Below, in pieces: positions 53,247 to 61,786 of a stretch of DNA of 64,000 bases. The position numbers and the translations under genes were made by a program. The stretch spans positions 186,001-250,000 of the forward strand of contig NZ_JQGC01000007.1 of the NCBI RefSeq assembly GCF_000743575.1, in the 5' to 3' direction. Every line of letters begins with the position of its first letter. Position 1 is the first letter of the stretch. This DNA comes from Devosia riboflavina (GTDB taxonomy: Bacteria; Pseudomonadota; Alphaproteobacteria; Rhizobiales; Devosiaceae). A model generated the notes under the pieces. The model had not been told where the DNA came from. It searched no databases and saw only the letters and a program-made list of their open reading frames with translations.

Positions 53247-53313
53247 GAGCAATTGCTCCAAATTTGCTTGACGCCAGATATCGTGCGTTCTATTTGGTCT
53301 GGAGTAAATACTC
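53247..53313. promoter_or_regulatory. Palindromes in the TetR promoter region
   Basis: GAGCAATTGCTC (53247-53258) is a perfect 12-bp palindrome, and GAGTA-AA-TACTC (53302-53313) is another, 14 bases before the TetR start. The first is repeated identically at 53370-53381 inside the TetR reading frame, where it encodes EQLL. Either could be the TetR operator. Confidence 0.4.
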
Positions 53314-53327
53314 TAAACGGTGTCGTT

Positions 53328-53939
53328 ATGGCTGAGAAACCGCGGAAAACGGGTCGACAGGGAACGCGCGAGCAATTGCTCGATGTGGCCCTGGCGCTCT
53401 TCAATGAACGGGGCAGCGCAGATGTCACCACCAATCAGATCGCCGAGGCGGCTGGCCGCAGTCCCGGCAATCTTTATTATCACTTTCGCGATCGCGAAGA
53501 GATCGTCCGCAACCTCTTTAGCCGGCTCGTTGGCCGCTGGGCGGAAGTCTATGCGTTGCCAGAGGGCAGGGCGCCCGATCTCAGTGATATCGAACGCATG
53601 CTTGCCGGCAACTTCGCCGCCCTTTGGGAATATCGCTTCATCTATCGCGACCTGCCGACGCTACTGCACCGCGACGAAATCTTCCGCCGCGCCTATGCCG
53701 AAACCCGCGCTGCCGGCTTTGCCAACTTTCGGAAGCTTCTCGCCTATTTCGCCGAGGCGGGGCTGATCCATCCGCCGGCATCGGGCGAGGACGCCGAAGA
53801 GCTTGCGAGCCTCTTGTGGCTCATCGGCGACTACTGGCTGCCCTTCGTGGAAGCAGGCAATGACGACTTGACCAAACAAAAGCTCGAACAAGGCATTGCG
53901 CTCTTCCGGCGCGTGCTCAAACCCTATCTCAGGACATAA
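53328..53939 (+). CDS. TetR-family transcriptional regulator
   Basis: This is a repressor of the TetR class. The HTH is in residues 14-60: REQLLDVALALFNERGSADVTTNQIAEAAGRSPGNLYYHFRDREEIVRNLF. The C-terminal ligand domain has the TetR_C pattern FAALWEYRFIYRDLPTLLHRDEIFRRAYAETRAAG. Length is 203. The start at 53328 begins the natural N-terminus (MAEKPRKTGRQGTREQLL), downstream of the palindromes. It is 5 bases from the membrane protein gene, which it probably regulates. Confidence 0.93.
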   Translation: MAEKPRKTGRQGTREQLLDVALALFNERGSADVTTNQIAEAAGRSPGNLYYHFRDREEIVRNLFSRLVGRWAEVYALPEGRAPDLSDIERMLAGNFAALWEYRFIYRDLPTLLHRDEIFRRAYAETRAAGFANFRKLLAYFAEAGLIHPPASGEDAEELASLLWLIGDYWLPFVEAGNDDLTKQKLEQGIALFRRVLKPYLRT

Positions 53940-53944
53940 CCGAA

Positions 53945-54595
53945 ATGACCACGCTTCAGCGTTTTACCGGGCTCGCGATGATCGCGGTGCCCGTGATGTT
54001 CATGGCCGCCTTTACGGCCCTGCAAATGACTTTCGACTATCCCGGCATCCTACGCCAACCGGCAAGCGAGATTCTGGCTGGCTTCAGCGCCGGCGGAGCA
54101 GGGCTGCTTGCTCTGTGGTATGTCTTCATGCTCTCCGCCCTGGCCTTTATTCCGGTCGGCGTGCTGAGCGGCCTGTGGCTCTGGGAACGCAATCAGGCGG
54201 CGGCCGCCTTTGCCGCGACTTTCGGCATTCTGGCCGGGCTCGTGCAAGGAATGGGGCTGTTGCGCTGGGTTATCCTGGTGCCGAGTCTGGCGCAAGACTC
54301 TGCTGATCCGGCGGTTACGCAAGCCGTCTTCGATGCCTTCCATCTCTATGCTGGTGCCGGCATAGGCGAGCATTTTGGCTATCTCTTCACCGCGCTCTGG
54401 ACCATTTCGGTCGCCGCTGCGCTCTGGCATTCGCATCGCCTGGTCGCCGGGATCGGCACGGTTCTCGCCCTCGGTGTGCTCGCCGGCATGGTAGAGCCTT
54501 TTGGGTTTGCCTTGGCCGGGATTATCAATGCGGCTGCCTATACGCTCTGGGCCGTGTGGCTAGTCGCGCTCGGCATCATCATCCTGCGCGAATGA
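53945..54595 (+). CDS. Integral membrane protein, DUF4386-like
   Basis: This 216-residue protein has about six hydrophobic segments (for example GLAMIAVPVMFMAAFTAL, LLALWYVFMLSALAFIPVGVLSGLWLW, AAFAATFGILAGLVQGMGLLRWVILVPSLA, and a C-terminal IINAAAYTLWAVWLVALGIIIL). Conserved features such as GAGIGEHFGYLFTALWT point to the DUF4386 group. Function is unknown. It follows the TetR gene by 5 bases, so it is likely the regulator's target and possibly an efflux or stress protein. Confidence 0.8.
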   Translation: MTTLQRFTGLAMIAVPVMFMAAFTALQMTFDYPGILRQPASEILAGFSAGGAGLLALWYVFMLSALAFIPVGVLSGLWLWERNQAAAAFAATFGILAGLVQGMGLLRWVILVPSLAQDSADPAVTQAVFDAFHLYAGAGIGEHFGYLFTALWTISVAAALWHSHRLVAGIGTVLALGVLAGMVEPFGFALAGIINAAAYTLWAVWLVALGIIILRE

Positions 54596-54676
54596 TCATT
54601 CAGGGCTTTTTCCATCGATCGCGCTTGCGGCCTTGCCCCCCTTGGCCATATCGCTAGAGGCAAAAGGTGACGACAC

Positions 54677-55630
54677 ATGGCTGCGCGACAAGAGAACACT
54701 GCGACCCGGCTTGACGATGCCGCCCGCGCCGGCTGGCTCTACTATGTCGCGGGCAATACGCAGGAAGAGATCGCCGCCAAGATGGGCATTTCGCGCCAGT
54801 CGGCGCAGCGGCTCGTCTCGCTCTCGGTCAGCGAGGGCCTGATCAAGGTTCGTCTCGACCACCCCATTGGCCGTTGCATGGATCTTGGTGCGCGCCTCAA
54901 ATCGCGTTTTGCGCTCGATCTTGTGGAGGTGGTGCCCTCTGATCCTGCGAGCGACTCCACGACGATCGGGGTTGCCGAGGCCGGTGCCGCCGAGATCGAG
55001 CGCTGGCTGGTGCGGCCTGAGCCAATCACCATGGCCATCGGTACCGGCCGGACGCTGAAAGCGGCGATCGAGCAGATCCAACCCATGGAATGCCCACAGC
55101 ACAAAGTCGTGTCGCTCACCGGCAATATCGCGCCAGATGGTTCGGCTGCCTTCTACAACGTCATTTTCAACGTCGCGGATACGGTGAAAGCCCGCAGCTT
55201 TCCCATGCCCCTGCCGGTTATCGCTTCCTCCGCGGCCGAGCGCGAAATGCTGCACCGGCAGCCAATGATCAAGGCGACGGTAGCTCTCGCCGCCGAGGCC
55301 AATGTCACCTTTGTGGGTATCGGCGATCTCGGCCCCAAGGCGCCGCTCTTGCTCGACAATTTCATTTCCGAAGCCGACCACAAAATGCTGCAAAAGGCCA
55401 ATGCGGTGGGGGAAATCTGCGGCTGGTGCTTTGATGCCGAAGGGAGGCTCATCGAGGGCCTTATCAATGATCGCGTGGCCTCGGCGCCCATTCCGTCGCG
55501 TGAATCGAGCCTCGTCGTCGGCCTCGCCATGGGGCGTCACAAAGCTCCGGCCATCCGCGCCGCACTCAATCGGCGCCTCGTCAACGGCGTCATTACCGAC
55601 GAACGCACGGCCGAGTCGCTGCTGGCTTAG
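54677..55630 (+). CDS. SorC-family sugar-binding transcriptional regulator
   Basis: This probably controls the polyol operon downstream. The HTH (about 16-60) is AGWLYYVAGNTQEEIAAKMGISRQSAQRLVSLSVSEGLI. The rest is the sugar-binding domain of the SorC/DeoR-like clan: AIGTGRTLKAAIEQI, VSLTGNIAPDG, SFPMPLPVIASSAAEREML, VTFVGIGDLG and VVGLAMGRHKAPAIRAAL. Length is 317. The operator it may bind is the strong inverted repeat at 55752-55795. It faces the same way as the transporter genes, 191 bases upstream. Confidence 0.94.
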   Translation: MAARQENTATRLDDAARAGWLYYVAGNTQEEIAAKMGISRQSAQRLVSLSVSEGLIKVRLDHPIGRCMDLGARLKSRFALDLVEVVPSDPASDSTTIGVAEAGAAEIERWLVRPEPITMAIGTGRTLKAAIEQIQPMECPQHKVVSLTGNIAPDGSAAFYNVIFNVADTVKARSFPMPLPVIASSAAEREMLHRQPMIKATVALAAEANVTFVGIGDLGPKAPLLLDNFISEADHKMLQKANAVGEICGWCFDAEGRLIEGLINDRVASAPIPSRESSLVVGLAMGRHKAPAIRAALNRRLVNGVITDERTAESLLA

Positions 55631-55751
55631 AGACTGAGCAATCGCCCGGCACAATTGCATTTTGCTTAAGCCTTGTCGGTACTGGCTTTCCTGAATTCTC
55701 CCTAATGTGAGGTACGTGCCGCACGATGTCGACACGTTCCCCCTATTGACA

Positions 55752-55795
55752 TATTTGCTCCGTCAGTGAACATTTGCTCATGAACGGAGCAAATA
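55752..55795. promoter_or_regulatory. SorC operator/promoter of the polyol operon
   Basis: TATTTGCTCCGT (55752-55763) and ACGGAGCAAATA (55784-55795) form a perfect 12-bp inverted repeat across 20 bases. ATTTGCTC recurs as a third half-site at 55772-55779, 19 bases after the first. TTGACA (55746-55751) abuts the left arm, so binding would cover the promoter. Confidence 0.65.
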
Positions 55796-55821
55796 CCCGC
55801 TTCGTCCTTGGGAGGACTTCA

Positions 55822-57132
55822 ATGAAACTGACACCCCTTTTCGTGGGCGCGATGACGCTTGCCCTCATTGGCTCGGCCTCGGCGCAGACGCTGACCATCG
55901 CAACCGTGAACAATGGCGACATGATCCGCATGCAGGGTCTGTCCAGTGCTTTCACCGAAGAAACCGGCATCGAGCTCAACTGGGTCGTGCTGGAAGAAAA
56001 TACGCTACGCCAGAACGTCACGACCGACATCGCGACCAATGGCGGTCAGTACGACATCATGACCATCGGCACCTATGAAGCGCCGATCTGGGCCAAGCAG
56101 GGCTGGCTGAAGCCGCTCGATGGCCTTGCTGCCGATGCTGAATACGATGTCGATGACCTGCTCCCCGCCATCCGCGGCGGCCTCTCGGTCGATGGCAAGC
56201 TCTATGCGGCCCCGTTCTACGGCGAGAGCTCCTTCATCATGTATCGCACCGACCTGATGGAGAAAGCCGGCCTCACCATGCCGGAAGCCCCGACCTGGGA
56301 ATTCATCGGCGAAGCAGCCCGCGCCATGACCGATCGAGCCAACGACATCAACGGCATCTGCCTCCGTGGCAAGGCCGGCTGGGGCGAAAACATGGCCTTC
56401 CTCACGGCGATGTCCAACTCCTTCGGCGCCCGTTGGTTCGACGAAAACTGGAAGCCGCAGTTCGATTCCGAGCAGTGGAAGAACACGCTCGATACCTATC
56501 TCTCGCTGATGGCCGATGCCGGCCCGGCCGGTGCCTCTTCCAATGGTTTCAATGAAAATCTGACCCTCTTCCAGCAGGGCAAGTGCGGCATGTGGATCGA
56601 CGCTACCGTCGCCGCATCCTTCGTCACCAACCCCAATGACTCGACCGTCGCCGATAAGGTTGGTTTCGCCCAGGCACCGGACAACGGCCTTGGCAAGCGC
56701 GGCAACTGGCTCTGGGCCTGGTCCCTCGCCATCCCGGCATCGTCGCAGAATGCCGAGGCTGCCGAGCAGTTCATTAACTGGGCGACCAGCAAGGATTACC
56801 TCGCCACCGTTGCTGAAAAGGAAGGCTGGGCCAACGTTCCCCCGGGCACCCGTACCTCGCTCTACGAAAACCCGGACTACCAAGCCGCTGCGCCTTTCGC
56901 CGCCATGACCCTGGCGTCGATCAATTCGGCTGACCCGAACAATCCGACTGTCGATCCCGTGCCCTATGTCGGTGTGCAGTTCGTGGCCATTCCCGAGTTT
57001 GCCGGTATCGGCACCAATGTTGGCCAGCTCTTCTCTGCCGCTCTTGCCGGCCAGATGTCGGCTGCCGACGCCCTGGCCCAGGCCCAGGACGCAACCACGC
57101 GCGATATGACCCGCGCTGGTTACATCAAGTAG
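55822..57132 (+). CDS. smoE: Polyol (sorbitol/mannitol) ABC importer binding protein
   Basis: This periplasmic receptor matches the Rhodobacter SmoE/Agrobacterium MtlE type. Signal peptide MKLTPLFVGAMTLALIGSASAQ is followed by TLTIATVNNGDMIRMQGLSSAFTEETGIELNWVVLEENTLRQNVTTDIATNGGQYDIMTIG, the family opening, and TYEAPIWAKQGWLKPL. Length is 436. The start at 55822 has GGGAGG upstream. The full importer, dehydrogenase and kinase follow in one operon, with a hairpin after this gene. Confidence 0.93.
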   Translation: MKLTPLFVGAMTLALIGSASAQTLTIATVNNGDMIRMQGLSSAFTEETGIELNWVVLEENTLRQNVTTDIATNGGQYDIMTIGTYEAPIWAKQGWLKPLDGLAADAEYDVDDLLPAIRGGLSVDGKLYAAPFYGESSFIMYRTDLMEKAGLTMPEAPTWEFIGEAARAMTDRANDINGICLRGKAGWGENMAFLTAMSNSFGARWFDENWKPQFDSEQWKNTLDTYLSLMADAGPAGASSNGFNENLTLFQQGKCGMWIDATVAASFVTNPNDSTVADKVGFAQAPDNGLGKRGNWLWAWSLAIPASSQNAEAAEQFINWATSKDYLATVAEKEGWANVPPGTRTSLYENPDYQAAAPFAAMTLASINSADPNNPTVDPVPYVGVQFVAIPEFAGIGTNVGQLFSAALAGQMSAADALAQAQDATTRDMTRAGYIK

Positions 57133-57146
57133 ACCTCCCGACGACT

Positions 57147-57190
57147 GCCGCCCGACCGATTGATCCCCTCTATCGGCCGGGCGGATTTTT
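57147..57190 (+). terminator. Attenuator-like hairpin after smoE
   Basis: CCGCCCG-A-CCGAT (57148-57160) pairs with ATCGG-C-CGGGCGG (57172-57184), with one mismatch, and ends in ATTTTT. The partial terminator should give more binding protein than permease from one promoter. Confidence 0.75.
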
Positions 57191-57208
57191 CCACCAATTT
57201 TCCGAAGA

Positions 57209-57297
57209 CCTCATGGTGAGCCTGTCGAACCACGAGGTCGGGCATGCAGAAGACCGAGTGCCACGCCCTCGCCCTTCGACAAGCTCAGGATGAGGTC
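57209..57297. repeat. Inverted intergenic repeat (CTCATGGTGAGCCTGTCGAA family)
   Basis: The left part (57209-57237, TCATGGTGAGCCTGTCGAAC) is an imperfect inverse of the right part (57265-57296, CTTCGACAAGCTCAGGATGA). It is a widespread alphaproteobacterial intergenic element and here lies in the leader of the first permease gene. Confidence 0.75.
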
Positions 57298-57327
57298 TAC
57301 TGGAACTTCCTTCGCCGCGAGGAAAGA

Positions 57328-58200
57328 ATGGCCACCAAACAAACTCGCGCCTTGGCGCGCACCATGATGGCGCCGGCTGTCGTAGTGCTCTTCATCTGGA
57401 TGATCGTGCCACTGGTCATGACCCTGTGGTTCTCGTTCCAGAACTATAGCCTCATCAATCCGATGATGACGGGCTTCGCCGGCTGGGCCAACTATGTCTA
57501 TGTCATCGGTGACCCGAGCTTCACCCAGTCGCTGATCAATACCTTGCTGCTGGTTGGCGGTGTGCTTGTCATCACCATCGTCGGCGGCACCTTCCTCGCG
57601 CTGCTTCTCGATCAGCCGATCTGGGGGCAGGGGATCCTGCGTATCCTCGTCATCTCCCCCTTCTTCGTCATGCCGCCCGTTGCGGCGCTGATCTGGAAGA
57701 ACGGCTTCATGCATCCGGGCTACGGCATGCTCGGGCACCTCTGGAAATTCTTCGGCCTGCAGCCGGTCGATTGGTTCAACCAATATCCGCTGTTTTCGGT
57801 CATCGTCATCGTCGCCTGGCAGTGGCTGCCTTTCGCGACACTGATCCTGCTCACGGCTCTGCAGTCGCTCTCGGAAGAGCAGCGCGAAGCTGCTGAAATG
57901 GATGGCGCCAATGCGGTCAACCGCTTCCGCTACATCATCCTGCCGCACATGGCGCGGGCGATCACCATCGTCATCCTGATCCAGACGATCTTCCTCCTCG
58001 GCATCTTTGCCGAAATCCGTGTCACAACCGGCGGCGGCCCCGGCTATGCCTCGACCAATATCGCCTTCCTCGTTTTCCGCACCGGTATCCTCAGCAACGA
58101 CATCGGCGCTGGTTCAGCGGGTGGTGTGGTGGCCGTCATCATCGCCAATATCGTCGCCATCTTCCTGATGCGCGCCGTCGGCAAGAACCTCGACGCTTAG
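57328..58200 (+). CDS. smoF: Polyol ABC importer permease SmoF
   Basis: This is the first membrane subunit. It has six helices, with VVVLFIWMIVPLVMTLWFSFQNYSLINPMMTGFAGWANYVYVI near the start and the EAA loop QSLSEEQREAAEMDGANAVNRFRYIILPHMARAI. Length is 290. The start at 57328 (MATKQTRALAR) has GAGGAAAG upstream; a longer frame runs back through the intergenic repeat and is not expected to be translated. It lies 13 bases before smoG. Confidence 0.93.
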   Translation: MATKQTRALARTMMAPAVVVLFIWMIVPLVMTLWFSFQNYSLINPMMTGFAGWANYVYVIGDPSFTQSLINTLLLVGGVLVITIVGGTFLALLLDQPIWGQGILRILVISPFFVMPPVAALIWKNGFMHPGYGMLGHLWKFFGLQPVDWFNQYPLFSVIVIVAWQWLPFATLILLTALQSLSEEQREAAEMDGANAVNRFRYIILPHMARAITIVILIQTIFLLGIFAEIRVTTGGGPGYASTNIAFLVFRTGILSNDIGAGSAGGVVAVIIANIVAIFLMRAVGKNLDA

Positions 58201-58213
58201 GGAGAACGGAACC

Positions 58214-59044
58214 ATGGCCCGCCGCGTCTCGACTTCCACCAAAGTTGGCTTCACCGTCCTCGCCTGGGCGGTGGCCCTGCTGATCTTCTCGCCGATCCTC
58301 TGGACCGTGCTGACCGCCTTCAAGACCGAGGCTGAAGCCATCGCCGCCCAGCCGACCTTCTTCCCGCAGAATTTTACGCTCGAGAATTTCGGCGCCGTCC
58401 AGGATCGGTCGGACTATTTCAAGCACGCGATCAACTCGATCATCGTGTCCTTTGGCTCCACTATTCTGGGCCTGATCATCGCCATCCCCGCCGCCTGGTC
58501 CATGGCGTTTGCGCCGTCGAAGCGCACCAAGGACATCCTGATGTGGATGCTCTCCACCAAGATGATGCCGGCCGTCGGTGTCCTGATCCCGATCTACCTG
58601 ATCTTCCGCGACCTGAGGCTGCTCGACACCGTGCATGGCCTGACGTTGATCATGACCCTGATCAACCTGCCGATCATCGTCTGGATGCTCTACACCTATT
58701 TCAAGGAAATCCCGGTCGATATCCTCGAAGCCGCCCGCATGGATGGCGCCGAGCTTTGGAACGAAATCGTCCACGTTCTCGTGCCCATGGCCGTGCCTGG
58801 CATCGCCTCGACCCTCTTGCTCAACGTCATTCTCGCCTGGAACGAAGCCTTCTGGACGATCACGCTGACCTCGGGCCGCGCCGGTACCTTGACCGCCTTC
58901 ATCTCATCCTTCTCGTCGCCGCAGGGCTTGTTCCTCGCAAAACTCTCCGCCGCCTCGCTCCTCGCCATTGCCCCGATCCTGCTGCTCGGCTGGTTTAGCC
59001 AGAAACAGCTTGTCCGCGGCCTGACGTTTGGCGCAGTGAAGTAA
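58214..59044 (+). CDS. smoG: Polyol ABC importer permease SmoG
   Basis: This is the second membrane subunit. N-terminal VGFTVLAWAVALLIFSPILWTVLTAFKTEAEAI is the SmoG/MtlG opening; LIPIYLIFRDLRLLDTVHGLTLIMTLINLPIIVWMLYTYFKEIPVDILEAARMDGAELWNEI contains the EAA loop. Length is 276. GGAGAACGG precedes its start. Confidence 0.94.
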   Translation: MARRVSTSTKVGFTVLAWAVALLIFSPILWTVLTAFKTEAEAIAAQPTFFPQNFTLENFGAVQDRSDYFKHAINSIIVSFGSTILGLIIAIPAAWSMAFAPSKRTKDILMWMLSTKMMPAVGVLIPIYLIFRDLRLLDTVHGLTLIMTLINLPIIVWMLYTYFKEIPVDILEAARMDGAELWNEIVHVLVPMAVPGIASTLLLNVILAWNEAFWTITLTSGRAGTLTAFISSFSSPQGLFLAKLSAASLLAIAPILLLGWFSQKQLVRGLTFGAVK

Positions 59045-59056
59045 AAGGACCAAAAA

Positions 59057-60055
59057 ATGGGTTCCATCACCCTCGAACACGTCAACAAGTCCTTCGGTGA
59101 AGTCGAGATCATTCCCGACATTTCGCTCGATATCCGCGACGGCGAATTCGTCGTCTTCGTCGGCCCTTCTGGCTGCGGCAAGTCCACGCTGCTCCGCCTG
59201 ATCGCCGGACTCGAAGACACGACTTCGGGCACAATTCTGCTCGATGGGCAGGACGTCACCGATGCGCCACCCGCCCGGCGCGGCCTCGCTATGGTCTTTC
59301 AATCCTACGCGCTCTACCCGCATATGAGCGTCAGGGACAACATCGCCTTCCCGCTGAAAATGGCAAAACTCCCGCAGGACGTGATCGACCAGAAGGTCGA
59401 CTATGCCGCGCGCACCCTGAACCTTGCCTCGTATCTCGACCGTCGTCCGCGCGCCCTGTCCGGCGGCCAACGCCAGCGTGTCGCCATCGGCCGCGCTATC
59501 GTGCGCGAACCCAAGGCCTTCCTTTTCGACGAACCCTTGTCCAACCTCGATGCCGCTCTTCGCGTCAACATGCGTCTCGAAATCACCGAACTGCACCAGC
59601 AGCTCAAGACGACCATGATCTACGTGACCCACGACCAGGTCGAAGCCATGACCATGGCCGACCGCATCGTGGTGCTCAATGCCGGTAATGTCGAACAGTT
59701 TGGCTCGCCACTCGATCTCTACAAGAAGCCCGCCAACCGCTTCGTCGCCGGCTTCATCGGCTCGCCCAAGATGAACTTCGTCGATGGCCCCGAGGCCGCC
59801 AAACACAATGCCCATTCCATCGGCGTGCGCCCCGAGCACTTCAAGCTTTCGACCACCGAAGGCGCCTGGAAGGGCACGGTGGGCGTCGCCGAACAGCTCG
59901 GCTCCGACACCTTCCTCCACGTCCAGACCGATGGCCTCGGCCTCATGACGATCCGCACCGACGGCGATCAGACTTTTAGGCACGGCGACGTGGTCTGGCT
60001 TACGCCCGACCCCACCCGCATCTACAAGTTCGATGCTGCAGGCAAGGCGATCTGA
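59057..60055 (+). CDS. smoK: Polyol ABC importer ATPase SmoK
   Basis: This is the MalK-type ATPase. It has Walker [11 protein letters not shown] (about 35-44), Q-loop [15 protein letters not shown], signature [16 protein letters not shown], Walker [19 protein letters not shown] and H-loop VTHDQVEAM. The TOBE-containing tail includes [22 protein letters not shown] and [13 protein letters not shown]. Length is 332. It ends 175 bases before the dehydrogenase gene, with palindromic repeats between. Confidence 0.94.
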   Translation: MGSITLEHVNKSFGEVEIIPDISLDIRDGEFVVFVGPSGCGKSTLLRLIAGLEDTTSGTILLDGQDVTDAPPARRGLAMVFQSYALYPHMSVRDNIAFPLKMAKLPQDVIDQKVDYAARTLNLASYLDRRPRALSGGQRQRVAIGRAIVREPKAFLFDEPLSNLDAALRVNMRLEITELHQQLKTTMIYVTHDQVEAMTMADRIVVLNAGNVEQFGSPLDLYKKPANRFVAGFIGSPKMNFVDGPEAAKHNAHSIGVRPEHFKLSTTEGAWKGTVGVAEQLGSDTFLHVQTDGLGLMTIRTDGDQTFRHGDVVWLTPDPTRIYKFDAAGKAI

Positions 60056-60084
60056 TTATGCGCGACGCTGCCCCCTTCGTCGTC

Positions 60085-60107
60085 ATTACCGGGCTTGTCC
60101 CGGTAAT
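60085..60107. repeat. Palindromic repeat (ATTACCGGG family)
   Basis: ATTACCGGG-CTTGT-CCCGGTAAT is a perfect 9-bp stem after smoK. It belongs to the intergenic palindrome group also seen at 11897 and may moderate transcription into the dehydrogenase gene. Confidence 0.75.
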
Positions 60108-60148
60108 CCATCTGGCGGCAAGTTGCGGTGCCGTTTCCCTTCCACCGG

Positions 60149-60215
60149 GTCATTCCCGCGAAAGCGGGAACCCCTGTTTTCCTTCAACGGAGGTTCCCGC
60201 TTTCGCGGGAATGAC
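60149..60215. repeat. Paired palindromic repeat, second full copy of the 13941 element
   Basis: GTCATTCCCGCGAAAGCGGG and CCCGCTTTCGCGGGAATGAC face each other across CCTGTTTTCCTTCAACGGAG. It is almost identical to 13941-14007 and ends 15 bases before the dehydrogenase start. Confidence 0.85.
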
Positions 60216-60230
60216 TCCGGGACTTAAGCC

Positions 60231-61706
60231 ATGACCACCAAGCTCTCCGCCGCCAATCTCGACGCCATCACATCCGCCGCGGTCCCACATTACCGCCGCG
60301 CCGATCTCACTCCGGGCATCGTCCATTTCGGCGTGGGCAATTTTCATCGCGCGCATCAGGCCGTCTATCTCGACGCGCTGTTCAATCTGGGCGAGGGCCG
60401 CGACTGGGCCCTTATCGGTGCCGGCGTGCGCGAGACCGACGAGGCCATGCGCCAGAAGCTCATGGGTCAGGATTTACTAACGACCGTGGTCGAGCAGGAG
60501 GCTGACTCGAGCTCTGCTCACGTCACCGGCGTGATGATCGACTATCTAGAACCCGGCGATAGTGCAGCCATCATCGCCAAGCTCGCCGACCCGGCCATCC
60601 GCATCGTCTCACTGACGATCACCGAGGGCGGCTACTATATCGACCCGGCGAGCCAGAAGTTCGATCCCAAGCATCCTGACATCGCCTATGACGCTAAGCA
60701 TTTTGACGCGCCTAAAACTGCCTTCGGCCTCATCCTCGCCGGCCTCGTTGCGCGGAAAAACGCCGGCCTGCAGCCATTCACCGTCATGAGCTGCGACAAC
60801 ATTCCGGGCAATGGCCACGTCACTGAAAACGCCGTCGCCGGCCTCGCCGCCCTCATCGATCCCGCGCTCGCCGCCTGGGTGAAATCCTCGGTCGCTTTCC
60901 CGAATGGCATGGTCGATCGCATCACCCCCGCGACCTCCGATCGCGAGAAGAAACTCCTCGCCGACAATTTTGGTATCGACGACGCCTGGCCGGTCTTCTG
61001 CGAAAACTTCAAGCAGTGGGTGCTCGAAGACAATTTCCCCGCCGGTCGTCCGGCCCTGGAAAAGGTCGGGGTGCAGTTCGTTAGCGATGTTGCGCCCTAT
61101 GAGCATATGAAGATCCGTATCCTCAATGGCGGCCACGCGACCATCGCCTATCCGGCCGGCTTGATGGATATCCACTTCGTCCATGAGGCGATGGAAAATC
61201 CGCTCGTCGCCGCATTCCTCAAAAAGGTCGAGACCGAAGAGATCATTCCGGTCGTGCCGCCGGTGCCCGATACCAACCTCAATGACTATCTCGCGCTCTG
61301 CGAAAAGCGCTTCGCCAATCCCAAGATCGGCGACACCATTCGGCGTCTGTGCCTCGATGGCTCCAATCGCCAACCGAAGTTTATCATTCCCTCGGCCTTG
61401 GATAGGGTCAACGCTAACAGTCTGCTAACCGGACTGGCACTTGTGAGCGCCCTTTGGTGTCGCTATTGCTACGGCGCGACCGACAGCGGCGCGGTGATCG
61501 AACCGAATGATCCGAACTGGGATCGCCTCACGGCCCAATCGAAGAAAGCCAAGGAAAATCCGGCCGCCTGGCTCGAAATGAGCGACATTTACGGCGAGCT
61601 TGCCAGGGCCCCAACCTTCATCGCCGCCTTCACCAAGTCCTTGAATTCTCTGTGGACGCAGGGGACTAAGGCCACGCTCGAAGCTTATCTCGCTGATCGA
61701 CTTTAG
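60231..61706 (+). CDS. mtlK: Mannitol 2-dehydrogenase-family polyol dehydrogenase
   Basis: This oxidises mannitol (and often arabitol or sorbitol) to the ketose with NAD in the cytoplasm. Long-chain polyol dehydrogenase signatures are IVHFGVGNFHRAHQAVY (about 30-46), VMSCDNIPGNG (about 185), and the catalytic lysine region HMKIRILNGGHATIAYP (about 290-306). Length (491) matches bacterial MtlK/MtlD of this family. It is in the SorC-regulated operon downstream of the importer and 80 bases before the kinase. The D-fructose versus D-xylulose/ribulose product decides how the FGGY kinase fits. Confidence 0.94.
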   Translation: MTTKLSAANLDAITSAAVPHYRRADLTPGIVHFGVGNFHRAHQAVYLDALFNLGEGRDWALIGAGVRETDEAMRQKLMGQDLLTTVVEQEADSSSAHVTGVMIDYLEPGDSAAIIAKLADPAIRIVSLTITEGGYYIDPASQKFDPKHPDIAYDAKHFDAPKTAFGLILAGLVARKNAGLQPFTVMSCDNIPGNGHVTENAVAGLAALIDPALAAWVKSSVAFPNGMVDRITPATSDREKKLLADNFGIDDAWPVFCENFKQWVLEDNFPAGRPALEKVGVQFVSDVAPYEHMKIRILNGGHATIAYPAGLMDIHFVHEAMENPLVAAFLKKVETEEIIPVVPPVPDTNLNDYLALCEKRFANPKIGDTIRRLCLDGSNRQPKFIIPSALDRVNANSLLTGLALVSALWCRYCYGATDSGAVIEPNDPNWDRLTAQSKKAKENPAAWLEMSDIYGELARAPTFIAAFTKSLNSLWTQGTKATLEAYLADRL

Positions 61707-61786
61707 CGAGATGGCTCGGGCGTGGCCCCTAGCTCATCGCCACGCCTTCCGCTAAGGTCCCGCCGGGACCGAGAAGAGAGGGCGGC

